Source: Solirubrobacter pauli
GTDB lineage: Bacteria > Actinomycetota > Thermoleophilia > Solirubrobacterales > Solirubrobacteraceae
Length of the DNA: 64,000 nucleotides
Reading direction: 5' to 3'
Assembly (NCBI RefSeq): GCF_003633755.1
Contig: NZ_RBIL01000001.1
Location: 1,845,426 to 1,909,425, forward strand
The position numbers and the translations under genes are program-made. Positions 8,652 to 16,845 of this stretch are shown piece by piece (positions within the stretch are counted from its first letter, which is position 1; every line of letters starts with the position of its first letter). The notes under the pieces were generated by a model, which did not search any database, was not told where the DNA came from, and worked only from the letters and a program-made list of their open reading frames with translations.

Positions 8652-8738
8652 GGAGGGGTGGCAGAGTGGTCGATCGCGCCGGTCTTGAAAACCGGAGTCC
8701 GTGCAAGCGGACCGTGGGTTCGAATCCCACCCCCTCCG
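8652..8738 (+). tRNA. tRNA-Ser (anticodon TGA)
   Basis: The 87-nt type II tRNA has acceptor stem GGAGGGG pairing with CCCCTCC and discriminator G. The D arm begins TGGCAGAGTGGTC, anticodon loop CTTGAAA lies in stem CCGGT/ACCGG, and there is a long variable arm and T loop GGTTCGAATCC. It reads UCA/UCG and related codons. It lies between divergently placed mreB and the 3' end of the XRE-cupin gene, whose stop is 2 bp away. Confidence 0.95.
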
Positions 8739-8739
8739 C

Positions 8740-9309
8740 TCATTCGTGCAGATGCAGCTTCTGGCCCTGCGGTCCGAAGATGCCGATCAGCTCGACCGGG
8801 CCGTCGACCGCGCCGAACCAGTGGGGCGTCCAGGTGGAGAACTCGACCGCCTCGCCCGCCTCGATGATGAAGTCCTTCTCGCCGAGGACGAGCCGGAGCT
8901 TGCCGGAGAGCACGTAGAACCAGTCGTGGCCCTCGTGGACGGGGAGCTCGTCGGGCGGCACGCGGCCGTCGGGCACGACGACGATGCGGTACGCCTGCAG
9001 ACCGCCGGGGCTGCCGCGGTGCGTCAACGGCCACATCGTCATCGGGCCCATCTTCTGCGGCTGGGAGCGCACGCGGGGGTCGGCGGGCGGCACCGCGCCC
9101 AGGAGCTCGTCGGCGCTCACGCCCAGCGCGCTCGCCAGCGCGGGCAGGTGATCCAGCGCGAGCCGGCGCTTGCCCGACTCGAGCCGGCTCAGCGTGGAGA
9201 CGTCGATGTGCGCCCGCTCCGCCACCTGCGCCAGGGTCAGGCCCTGCTCGGTGCGCAGCTCGCGCAGCCGCCGCCGGACCCGGGTGTCCACCGCCTCGTT
9301 TGCCGTCAT
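8740..9309 (-). CDS. XRE-family regulator with C-terminal cupin domain
   Basis: The 189-residue product combines a DNA-binding and a ligand-binding domain. Residues about 10-65 form an XRE helix-turn-helix (LRELRTEQGLTLAQVAERAH, then VSTLSRLESGKRRLALDHL). Residues about 105-185 are a cupin (PVHEGHDWFYVLSGKLRL, then GEAVEFSTWTPHWFG). Such proteins usually sense a small molecule and control the neighbouring gene. Here that is the flavoprotein at 9358, transcribed divergently from a 48-bp spacer, so autoregulation plus control of the flavoprotein is the likely role. The ATG start is well defined. The ligand cannot be deduced. Confidence 0.88.
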   Translation of the reverse strand: MTANEAVDTRVRRRLRELRTEQGLTLAQVAERAHIDVSTLSRLESGKRRLALDHLPALASALGVSADELLGAVPPADPRVRSQPQKMGPMTMWPLTHRGSPGGLQAYRIVVVPDGRVPPDELPVHEGHDWFYVLSGKLRLVLGEKDFIIEAGEAVEFSTWTPHWFGAVDGPVELIGIFGPQGQKLHLHE

Positions 9310-9320
9310 GGCAATACATC

Positions 9321-9349
9321 TTGACGCAAAGCGACACCCGCTTCATTCT
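9321..9349 (+). promoter_or_regulatory. Candidate promoter of the 9358 flavoprotein gene
   Basis: TTGACG at 9321-9326 matches a sigma-70 -35 element. Seventeen bases on, CATTCT (9344-9349) is a weak -10. The ATG at 9358 lies 8 nt beyond it and has no Shine-Dalgarno sequence, which would give a leaderless message. The whole element sits in the 48-bp spacer shared with the divergent XRE-cupin regulator. Confidence 0.35.
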
Positions 9350-9357
9350 CGAAAGCA

Positions 9358-10167
9358 ATGACTTGGGATTGCATCGTCGTCGGCGGCGGGGCCGCGGGGC
9401 TGAGCGCAGCGCTCGTCCTGGGCCGTGCGCGCCGGCGCACATTGATCGTCGACAAGGGCGAGCCGAGCAACCGGTTCGCCCACGGCATCGGCGGCCTGCT
9501 CGGGCAGGACGGCCGGGCGCCGCAGGACTTCTACGCCGATGGCCGCAAGGAGCTGGAGCAGTACCCGAGCGTCGAATACCGCGCCGGGGAGGTGGTCGAC
9601 GCGTCCCCGGGCTTCACGCTCACGCTGGATGACGGCAGCACCGAGACCGCCACGACCGTGATCCTGGCCACCGGCATGGACTACCGCTATCCGGACTTCC
9701 CGGGCGCGGCCGAGCGCTGGGGCGACACCGCCTTCCACTGCCCGTTCTGCCACGGCTGGGAGGTGCGCGACCAGCCGCTGGTGGTGCTGGACCCGTCCGA
9801 GCACGGCGAGGCCCGCGTGGCCATGCTCAAGGGCTGGAGCGACGACGTCACGCTGATCACGGAGACGCCGCGGGAGCTGCGCGACGGCGAGCTCGTCCTG
9901 CACGACGGCACGACCGTCCCCTGCGGCGGCCTGATGATGGCCGTCCGCCTGCACCAGCGCTCGGGCCTGGCGGCCAAGCTGGGCGCGCAGCCCGCCGACC
10001 CGAACCACATCGCCGAGGACGCGCTCACCACGGAGCTGTCCGCCACCACCGCGCCGGGCGTGTTCGCGGCGGGCGACATCGCCGCGCCGATGCCGTCAGT
10101 GGCGAACGCGGTCGCGGCCGGGTCGAACGCCGCGGCCGCCGCGGTTCACTTCCTCCTGCTCCACTGA
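9358..10167 (+). CDS. FAD-dependent oxidoreductase of the thioredoxin-reductase fold, without a clear NADPH site
   Basis: The 269-residue product has the FAD dinucleotide motif IVVGGGAAGLSAALVLGRAR at about residues 6-25, the redox-active pair in FHCPFCHGWE near 128-137, and the second FAD motif GVFAAGDIAAP near 235. In thioredoxin reductases the segment after CxxC starts an NADPH-binding Rossmann fold with GxGxxA. Here it reads VVLDPSEHGEARVAMLKGWS, with no glycine motif, and the domain is about 30 residues shorter than usual. That resembles the dithiol-oxidase branch (GliT/HlmI type), which uses oxygen in place of NADPH. The resemblance is an inference from motif loss. The gene is probably controlled by the divergent XRE-cupin protein. 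Its 3' end overlaps the convergent 10146 gene by 22 bp. Confidence 0.82.
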   Translation: MTWDCIVVGGGAAGLSAALVLGRARRRTLIVDKGEPSNRFAHGIGGLLGQDGRAPQDFYADGRKELEQYPSVEYRAGEVVDASPGFTLTLDDGSTETATTVILATGMDYRYPDFPGAAERWGDTAFHCPFCHGWEVRDQPLVVLDPSEHGEARVAMLKGWSDDVTLITETPRELRDGELVLHDGTTVPCGGLMMAVRLHQRSGLAAKLGAQPADPNHIAEDALTTELSATTAPGVFAAGDIAAPMPSVANAVAAGSNAAAAAVHFLLLH

Positions 10168-10532
10168 CGCCAGAGCAGCCACGCCGCGCCGCCCACGACC
10201 GCGCCGACCCAGCCGAACACCAGAACCAGAAGGCCCGCCGCCAGCACCGGCGCCGCGATCGCGGCGGGCTCGCGCGGCGGGCGGGCGAGCACGAAGCGGC
10301 GCCCGTCGAGGACGAACGCGTCGCCCGGACGGCCACGGAAGACCACGCGCGCCCCGGCAACCCGGGCCACGTGCCCGTCCCGCAGCGCCTCGTAGGCGAC
10401 GTTGATCGCCTTCATGCGCTCCTCGTCGGGCGTCGCGCCCGCCTCGGAGTACTGCTTGACGAGCCGGTTGCGGAGCGCGCGCAGGTCGCCGTCGAACGAC
10501 GGGTCGATGCCGAGTGCCTCGTACGGGTCCAC
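10146..10532 (-). CDS. Small J-domain-like membrane protein
   Basis: The 128-residue product begins with a J-like helical segment (MDPYEALGIDPSFDGDLRAL, then MKAINVAYEALRDG). It ends with two hydrophobic helices (AAIAAPVLAAGLLVLVFGWV and a following AVVGGAAWLLWRQW) and a short basic tail. The HPD tripeptide that lets J-domains stimulate DnaK ATPase is absent; the loop reads KQYSEAGATPDEE. It is therefore more likely a structural relative than a working co-chaperone. The start codon overlaps the stop region of the upstream cupin gene on the same strand, so the two are probably co-transcribed. Confidence 0.65.
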   Translation of the reverse strand: MDPYEALGIDPSFDGDLRALRNRLVKQYSEAGATPDEERMKAINVAYEALRDGHVARVAGARVVFRGRPGDAFVLDGRRFVLARPPREPAAIAAPVLAAGLLVLVFGWVGAVVGGAAWLLWRQWSRRK

Positions 10533-10951
10533 TACCCCCTGTTCTGCGCCGCGTCCGGGGACGCCTCCCAGAAGTCGTCGATCTTCGTCGCGTCCTGGCG
10601 GCCGAGCTGCTTGGAGATCGCCCAGATCTCCACCGGCTCGTCGCCCTCGTTGCGGTGCGACCGGGGGGTCTTGGGCGCGACGCGCACGGCCGCCGGGGCG
10701 CTGACGCGGTGCACGTCGTCGCCCGCCCGGAACGTCAGCGTGCCGCGAGCGACGATGTAGATCTCCTCGATCTCGTCGTGGTAGTGCCCGGTGCCCTGCT
10801 CGAAGTCGGAGTGCGGCGGGACGCGGATGAGCGTCACCGCGACCTGCTCGGCGCCGAGGAGGTCGGTCAGGCGGCGGAACTCGCCCGGGACGTCGCTCCC
10901 GGCGTAGTGGTCCTGCGCGTCATCGGCGTTGACGATCTTGTAGTCGGCCAT
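10532..10951 (-). CDS. Cupin-domain protein sharing an operator with nur
   Basis: The 139-residue product is a single small cupin. The metal motif GTGHYHDEIEEIYIVARG lies near residues 60-80 and is followed by a second conserved block around VRVAPKTPRSHRNEGD. The ATG at 10951 is preferred because AAGG lies 8 nt upstream. Longer starts at 10963 (ATG) and 10984 (TTG) are possible, but the latter sits inside the Nur-box-like site. The gene diverges from the Fur-family regulator with that site between them. Repression by nickel-loaded Nur would make this a nickel-economy gene, for example a non-nickel substitute enzyme or a metal-linked function. The enzymatic activity, if any, is unknown. Confidence 0.75.
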   Translation of the reverse strand: MADYKIVNADDAQDHYAGSDVPGEFRRLTDLLGAEQVAVTLIRVPPHSDFEQGTGHYHDEIEEIYIVARGTLTFRAGDDVHRVSAPAAVRVAPKTPRSHRNEGDEPVEIWAISKQLGRQDATKIDDFWEASPDAAQNRG

Positions 10952-10978
10952 CGCGCCCTTCATTACCCGAGATCGCAA

Positions 10979-10995
10979 CTGCAAGTGAGTTGCAT
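10979..10995. promoter_or_regulatory. Nur-box-like operator between cupin and Fur-family genes
   Basis: The plus strand reads cTGCAA-GTGAG-TTGCAt. As I recall it, the Streptomyces Nur box is tTGCaa-N5-ttGCAA, and ten of the twelve arm positions match here. The half-sites form an inverted repeat. A second 6-bp inverted repeat (GCAACT/AGTTGC, 10975-10993) overlaps it. The site lies just upstream of the -10 candidate TAGACT of the Fur-family gene and 28 bp from the start of the divergent cupin gene, well placed to repress both. Confidence 0.6.
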
Positions 10996-10996
10996 T

Positions 10997-11002
10997 TAGA
11001 CT
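10997..11002 (+). promoter_or_regulatory. Candidate -10 element (TAGACT) of the Fur-family gene
   Basis: TAGACT ends 8 nt before the GTG at 11011 and directly abuts the Nur-box-like site. No Shine-Dalgarno sequence follows. The same hexamer at similar spacing precedes the 5327 gene, which supports a leaderless promoter. Confidence 0.45.
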
Positions 11003-11010
11003 CCGCGCCC

Positions 11011-11442
11011 GTGACGCTCGCCCACCACGTGCCCAGGCTCCACGCCCCGGACCTCGAGGCGGCCCTGGAGCTGCTGCGCCAGAAGGGGCTGCGCGTCTCC
11101 GCCTCGCGCCGGCTCGTGCTCGAGGCGCTGTACGCCGACCGTCGCCCGCGCACCGCGGAGCAGCTCGCCAACGGCACGGACGTCGCGTCCGTCTACCGCA
11201 ACCTGGACACGCTGGAGGAGCTCGGCCTCGTCCGCCACGTGCACCTCGGCCACGGTCCGGGCCTCTACAGCATCGACGAGTACGAGTTCGTCAGCTGCGA
11301 CGGCTGCGGCGCGTACGAGGCGATCGAGCCGCAGCGGCTGGACGAGGCGCGCGCCGCGATCCACAGGGCGCTCGGGTACCACGCGCGCTTCACGCACTTC
11401 CCCATCGTCGGCCTGTGCGAGTACTGCCATGCACATTCCTGA
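11011..11442 (+). CDS. nur: Fur-family metalloregulator, probably nickel-responsive Nur
   Basis: Fur-family repressors bind DNA as metal-loaded dimers. The 143-residue product has the winged helix near residues 20-75 (LRQKGLRVSASRRLVLEALY, then DVASVYRNLDTLEELGLVRH). The dimerisation domain holds a structural zinc site built from two CxxC pairs, SCDGCG near 97 and LCEYCH near 138. Histidines HVHLGHGPGLY could form the sensory site. The GTG at 11011 is chosen because the alternative TTG at 10990 lies within the operator. The stop overlaps the start of cbiM by 14 bp, so regulator and nickel/cobalt transporter form one operon. Operon partner and Nur-box-like site favour nickel over zinc or iron. 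Confidence 0.82.
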   Translation: MTLAHHVPRLHAPDLEAALELLRQKGLRVSASRRLVLEALYADRRPRTAEQLANGTDVASVYRNLDTLEELGLVRHVHLGHGPGLYSIDEYEFVSCDGCGAYEAIEPQRLDEARAAIHRALGYHARFTHFPIVGLCEYCHAHS

Positions 11443-12343
11443 CGGCTTCCTGTCGACCGAGGTGGCCGTGGCGTGCGCGGTCCCGGCGGCGGCCGCGGTC
11501 GCCATCGGCCTGCGCCGCGCGAACGCCGACCTCGACGAGCGCCGCGTGCCCCTGCTGGGCGTGACCGCCGCGTTCGTGTTCGCGGCGCAGATGCTCAACT
11601 TCCCGATCGCGGGCGGCACGAGCGGCCACTTCCTCGGCGCCGCGCTCGCCGCGATCCTGCTCGGGCCGTGGCTCGCGTGCCTGACGCTGGCGGTCGTGCT
11701 CGGCGTGCAGGCGCTGCTGTTCGCCGACGGCGGGATCACGGCGCTCGGCGCCAACGTCTTCAACATGGGCGTCGCCGGTGCGCTCGTCGTCGGTGGCTTG
11801 ATGCGCGCGGCGAACACGCTCGCGCCGCGGCGGCTCGTCCCGATCGCGGCCGTCGGCGCGTGGCTCGCCGTGATGACCGGCGCCGCGCTCACGTCGGTGG
11901 AGTTGGCCGCGTCCGGCACCGTGCCGCTGGGGACCGTGCTGCCGGCGATGCTGGGCACGCACGCGCTGATCGGCGTGGGCGAGGCCGCGATCACACTCGC
12001 CGCGGTGAGCGCCGTGCTCGCCACCCGCCCAGACCTGATCGACCAGCCCGCGGCCCGTCCGGCGCGCGTGCGGCCGTTCGTGGTCGTCGCGCTCGCGGTC
12101 GCCGTCGGCTTGGCGACCGCCGTCTCGCCGTTCGCGTCCTCGCACCCGGACGGGCTCGAGCGCGTCGCCTCCGACCAAGGCTTCGTGGACGCCGGCCGGG
12201 CCTCCTCCGGTCCGATCCCCGACTACGCGTTCCCGGAGATCGACGACGAGCGCCTCGCCACCGGCCTGGCGGGCTTCACCGGCACGCTCGTCGCGTTCGG
12301 CGTCGGCTTCCTCGTCGTGCGCGGGCGCCGCCGGCTCGCATGA
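11429..12343 (+). CDS. cbiM: Cobalt/nickel ECF transporter substrate-binding protein CbiM with fused PDGLE domain
   Basis: CbiM is the membrane S-component that captures Ni2+ or Co2+ in energy-coupling-factor transporters. The start is fixed by the invariant N-terminus MHIPDGFLS, whose amino group and His2 bind the metal; this places it inside the end of the regulator gene. About six membrane helices follow up to residue 205, including NFPIAGGTSGHFLGAALAAI with a conserved metal-site His. After a linker, residues about 215-300 carry a PDGLE-type domain (FASSHPDGLERVASDQGF) with a final helix. In other genomes this part is a separate CbiN/NikN-like protein, so it is a natural M-N fusion. The stop overlaps cbiQ as ATGA. 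Confidence 0.93.
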   Translation: MHIPDGFLSTEVAVACAVPAAAAVAIGLRRANADLDERRVPLLGVTAAFVFAAQMLNFPIAGGTSGHFLGAALAAILLGPWLACLTLAVVLGVQALLFADGGITALGANVFNMGVAGALVVGGLMRAANTLAPRRLVPIAAVGAWLAVMTGAALTSVELAASGTVPLGTVLPAMLGTHALIGVGEAAITLAAVSAVLATRPDLIDQPAARPARVRPFVVVALAVAVGLATAVSPFASSHPDGLERVASDQGFVDAGRASSGPIPDYAFPEIDDERLATGLAGFTGTLVAFGVGFLVVRGRRRLA

Positions 12344-13016
12344 GCACGCTGCACGAGTCGGGCGTGGTCGGTGACAGCCCGATCCATCGACTCGACCCGC
12401 GCGCCAAGCTCCTGGGGCTGCTGAGCGTGACGCTGATCGCCGTGTCGAGCGCGGCCTGGCCCGTCCACGCGGCGTGCGCGGCGGCGCTGCTCGCGGTCGC
12501 CGCGGCGGCGCGGATCGGCCCGCGCGTCATCGTCCGCCGCGCCCGCCTGATCCTCCTCCCCGTGCTCCTCGTCGCGTTGTTCGCGCCCACGTCGTTCGCG
12601 ACCGTCGGCGCGAAGGCGGTGATCGGCACGGTGTCCGCCGTCCTGCTGGGCGCGACCACGAGCTTCCCGGACGTCCTGCACGCGCTCGAGCGCCTGCGGA
12701 CGCCGCGGCTGCTCGTGCTGATCGCGGCGTTCATGTACCGCTACCTGTTCACGATCGTCGACGAGGTGCAGCGGATGCGCGCCGCGCTGACCGCACGCGG
12801 GTACGCGCCGCGGCACGCGCTGCAGGTCCAGGCGCTCGGACGCGTCGCCACCGCGCTGTTCCTGCGCACCTACGAGCGCGCCGAGCGCGTGCACCTGGCG
12901 ATGCTCGCGCGCGGCTTCGACGAGCGCATGCCGCGCCTGCAGGCGCTGACCTTCCGCCGCGCCGACGGGCTGTTCCTGACCGCGCTGCTGCCGCTCCTGG
13001 CCGTCAGGGTCGCCGC

Positions 13017-13020
<4 letters not shown>
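12340..13020 (+). CDS. cbiQ: ECF transporter transmembrane component CbiQ
   Basis: CbiQ is the T-component that couples the metal-binding protein to the ATPase. The 226-residue product has an N-terminal helix starting HRLDPRAKLLGLLSVTLIAV, further hydrophobic helices, and the two coupling motifs of T-components. These contain Ala-Arg-Gly: LTARGYAPRH near 152 and LARGFDERM near 192. The ATG at 12340 overlaps the cbiM stop, and the stop overlaps the GTG of cbiO, so the three subunits are translationally coupled. Length and motifs match CbiQ/NikQ. Confidence 0.92.
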
Positions 13021-13775
<755 letters not shown>

Positions 13776-14845
13776 AGGCGTCGATGCCGTCGCGGAGGAG
13801 CTTGTCCGTGACGTCGTCGAGGTCGATGCCGGCGGCGGCCAGCGCCTCCAGGTCGGCGCTCGCGTCCTCGGCGCCGGTCGCCCCGGTGAGCTCGCCCTCG
13901 TTGCGGGCGGCCTCGAGGGTCGGCATCGGCATCGTGTTGACCGTGTTCGGCGCGACCAGGCCCCAGACGTACAGGGTCGACGGGTAGGCCGGGTTCTTGA
14001 CGCCGGTCGAGGCCCACAGCGGGCGCTGGACGGGCGCGCCGGCCTCGCGCAGCGCCGCGAAGCGCTCGCCCTCGAACACGCGCTGGTAGGCGGCGTACGC
14101 GGCGCGCGCGTTGGCCAGGCCGGCGCGGCCCTGCAGCTCGGTGTTGCCGGCCTCGGTCAAGCGCTTGTCGACCTCGGTGTCCACGCGCGAGACGAAGAAC
14201 GACGCGACGGAGTGGCGGTCCAGCGGCAGCCCGGCCTCCTGGCGACGCTCGAGGCCGCGGATGTAGGCCTCCATGACCTTCTCGTACGCCGCGACGCTGA
14301 ACAGCAGCGTCACGTTGACGTTCAGGCCCTCGAAGATCGCCTGTTCGATGGCCGGGACGCCCGCCTCGGTGGCCGGGATCTTGATCATCAGGTTCGGGCG
14401 GTCGACCAGGTTCCAGTACTCCCGCGCCTGGGCGATCGTGCCCTCCGTGTCGTGTGCGAGATCAGGATCGACCTCCCAGGACACGTAGCCGTCGACGCCG
14501 TTGGTGCGGTCGTAGACGGGGCGGAGGACGTCGGCCGCGGACTGGACGTCGTGCAACGCCAGCGCGCGGTAGGTGTCGGTCGCGCTCTTGCCCTCCGAGA
14601 CGAGACGCTTGATCTCGTCGTCGTAGTCGGCCGAGCCGAGGATGGACTTCTCGAAGATCGCGGGGTTGGAGGTCACGCCCTGCAGCGAGTCCTGCTCGAC
14701 CATCCGCGCCAGCTCGCCGGTCTCGATCAGCCCGCGGGAGAGCTGGTCGAGCCAGATCGACGTCCCGGCCGCGGTCAGCGCGGCCAGACGCTCATTCACT
14801 GCGGTTGCGCTCATGCCCTTACGATGGCACGTACGCTGCCGGGGT

Positions 14846-15796
14846 ATGCGGGCGATCCAGATCGTCGAGCTCAGCGGCCCCGGCTCGCTGCAGCTCGCGG
14901 ACATCGACGAGCCGGCCGGAGAGGGCGTCGTGATCGACGTCCACGCGGCCGGCGTCTCCTTCCCCGAAGTGCTGCAGTCGCGCGGGCAGTACCAGCTCAA
15001 GCCGGAGCTGCCGTTCGTGCCCGGAAGCGAGGTGGCGGGCGTCGTGCGCGCCGACGCGCACGGCTTCAAGGCCGGGGAGCGCGTGGCCGCGTTCACGATG
15101 CTGGGCGGGTTCGCCCAGACCGTCGTCGCGCAGCCGCACCTCACGTTCCGGCTGCACGACGCGCTCGACTTCGCGCAGGGCGCCGGGCTGATCCTCAACT
15201 ACCACACCGCGTACTTCTCGCTGGTCAACCGCGGGCGGCTCGCGAGCGGGGAGACCGTGCTCGTGCACGGCGCCGCCGGTGGCGTCGGCACGGCCTCCAT
15301 CCAGGTGGCGAAGGGGCTGGGCGCGCGCGTGCTGGCGGTGGTGTCCTCCGACGAGAAGGCCGACGTGGCGCGCGCGGCCGGGGCGGACGAGGTGCTCCGC
15401 TCCGACGGCGCGTGGAAGGACGAGGCCAAGGCGCTCGGCGGCGCCGACCTGGTGCTCGACCCCGTCGGCGGCGACCGCTTCACCGACAGCCTGCGGTCGC
15501 TGAACCCCGACGGGCGGCTCGTGGTCGTCGGCTTCACCGCCGGGGCGATCCCCGAGGTCAAGGTCAACCGGCTGCTGCTCAACAACCTCGACGTCGTCGG
15601 GGCGGGCTGGGGCGCGTACATCACCAAGCGCCCGGAGACGATCGCGCAGGTCGCCGCGCGGCTCGACGCGCTGATCGCGGCCGGGCACGTGCGGCCGGTC
15701 GTGGGTGCGCGCTTCCCGCTCGAGCAGGCGACGGCCGCGCTGGAGCTCATCGACGGTCGCGGCGCGACCGGGAAAGTGGTGCTGGAGCCCAGATGA
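14846..15796 (+). CDS. Quinone oxidoreductase-like zinc-free alcohol dehydrogenase family protein
   Basis: The 316-residue product is an MDR-superfamily NADPH:quinone or enoyl reductase. It has the GroES-like N-domain (GVSFPEVLQSRGQYQLKPEL, FVPGSEVAGVV) and the NADPH-binding motif VLVHGAAGGVGTASIQVAK near residue 140. It lacks the cysteine ligands of zinc alcohol dehydrogenases. The ATG at 14846 follows TACGCT by 8 nt with no Shine-Dalgarno sequence, consistent with a leaderless message. It diverges from transaldolase with a 31-bp gap and overlaps the convergent DUF2071 gene by 50 bp. The substrate is unknown. Confidence 0.88.
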   Translation: MRAIQIVELSGPGSLQLADIDEPAGEGVVIDVHAAGVSFPEVLQSRGQYQLKPELPFVPGSEVAGVVRADAHGFKAGERVAAFTMLGGFAQTVVAQPHLTFRLHDALDFAQGAGLILNYHTAYFSLVNRGRLASGETVLVHGAAGGVGTASIQVAKGLGARVLAVVSSDEKADVARAAGADEVLRSDGAWKDEAKALGGADLVLDPVGGDRFTDSLRSLNPDGRLVVVGFTAGAIPEVKVNRLLLNNLDVVGAGWGAYITKRPETIAQVAARLDALIAAGHVRPVVGARFPLEQATAALELIDGRGATGKVVLEPR

Positions 15797-16412
15797 GCAC
15801 GTCCTGGCGGCGCGCAAAGTGCAACAGCGGCTCGCGCACCGGCAGCTCCACCGGCGCCATCGTGTTGCGGGTGATCGACGCCGTCGCGGCCTGCAGCGGC
15901 CACGGCGGGTGCTGGATGTCCGCGCGCAGGACCCGGCCGAAGCCGGTCGTGTAGAGGGCGTAGCGCTCGGTCAGGAAGTGGTCGAGCGTGCCGGGCGCGG
16001 CCGGTGCCGGCGGACCGGTCGGCGCGTAGGTGGCCGCCCAGCTCGCTCCCTTGCGCTCGCTGCGGTAGCGGACGGTCGTGGCGTCGCGTTCGACGGTCAT
16101 CGCCGCGCGGAAGTACGGGAGCCGGTAGGTCAGCCGCGCGCCGAGCACCGCGGGCGCGCTGCCCGCGTCGAGGCTGAAGAACCAGATGCCCGGGCGACCG
16201 TCGACCGTCGTGTAGGTGCGGACGTTGAGCTCGGGGAAGCGTTGGACCGTCGGCAGGCCGCGCGGCCGTACGGTCGCGACGAACGGCGTGATGCCGACCC
16301 ACCCCATCCCCTCGTACGTGTCGACCGGCAGCTCGGGCGGGAGGTGCGGGCGCAGCGCCTCCGGTGGCACCGGCCAGTGCGCGAACAGCAGGTCCAACCA
16401 GGTCTGGGCCAT
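15747..16412 (-). CDS. DUF2071 (YqjF-like) protein
   Basis: The product, about 221 residues, matches the DUF2071 family: WLDLLFAHWPVPPEALRPHL at the start, GMGWVGITPFVATVRPRGLP, ELNVRTYTTVDGRPGIWFFS near the middle, and the characteristic end LHFARRQDVLIWAPAPL. Function of the family is unknown. ATG 16412 (MAQTW) is preferred over 16457, because the longer form would overlap the divergent CBS gene and its ribosome-binding site. The last 50 bp overlap the convergent oxidoreductase gene. Confidence 0.85.
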   Translation of the reverse strand: MAQTWLDLLFAHWPVPPEALRPHLPPELPVDTYEGMGWVGITPFVATVRPRGLPTVQRFPELNVRTYTTVDGRPGIWFFSLDAGSAPAVLGARLTYRLPYFRAAMTVERDATTVRYRSERKGASWAATYAPTGPPAPAAPGTLDHFLTERYALYTTGFGRVLRADIQHPPWPLQAATASITRNTMAPVELPVREPLLHFARRQDVLIWAPAPLSRSRRDRR

Positions 16413-16446
16413 CACCCACGGTCCGCTGTAAGGTGGAGGCGAGGCG

Positions 16447-16845
16447 ATGAGCTCCACCGTTCACATCCCGTTCGACGCCGCCGGCCCGGCCGTCAAGGAC
16501 GTGATGATGCTCGAGCCGCGGTCGGTCGGCCCGGCCACGCCGATCGCCGAGATCCGCGAGACGTTCGAGAGCCCGTCGGTGAAGCTGATGCTCGTCACCG
16601 ACGGCGAGCGCTTCCTGGGCACGGTCACGCGCGACGACCTCCCCGCGTCCGGCGACGGCCCGATCGAGCCGCACGTGCGCACGGACACGCCGCGGCTGTC
16701 GCCGGAGGACCCGGTGGACAAGGCGCTCGCGCTGTTCAACGACCACGGCCTGAGCCGCATCCCCGTCGTCACGGGCTCAGACCGGCTCGAAGGGCTCGTG
16801 TGCGTGAACGGGTCGCACGCGGCGTTCTGCATCTACCCCCGCTGA
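16447..16845 (+). CDS. CBS-domain pair protein
   Basis: The 132-residue protein consists of two CBS motifs and little else: KDVMMLEPRSVGPATPIAEI (first repeat) and LSPEDPVDKALALFNDHGLS (second). CBS pairs bind adenosine nucleotides and regulate partner proteins. No enzyme or transporter domain is fused. The ATG has a good Shine-Dalgarno sequence (GGAGGCGAGG) just upstream and a possible -10 TAAGGT before it. The 3' end overlaps the DUF892 gene by 13 bp. Another stand-alone CBS protein is encoded at 63304. Confidence 0.88.
   Translation: MSSTVHIPFDAAGPAVKDVMMLEPRSVGPATPIAEIRETFESPSVKLMLVTDGERFLGTVTRDDLPASGDGPIEPHVRTDTPRLSPEDPVDKALALFNDHGLSRIPVVTGSDRLEGLVCVNGSHAAFCIYPR

Noticed and set aside
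10984-10992. TTG starts at 10984 (cupin, minus) and 10990 (Fur-family gene, plus)
   Set aside because: Both fall inside the Nur-box-like inverted repeat. Starts at 10951 and 11011 fit better with the ribosome-binding or -10 sequences.
11200-11430. Cobalamin riboswitch ahead of cbiM
   Set aside because: cbiM starts inside the Fur-family gene and there is no untranslated leader or B12-box-like sequence.
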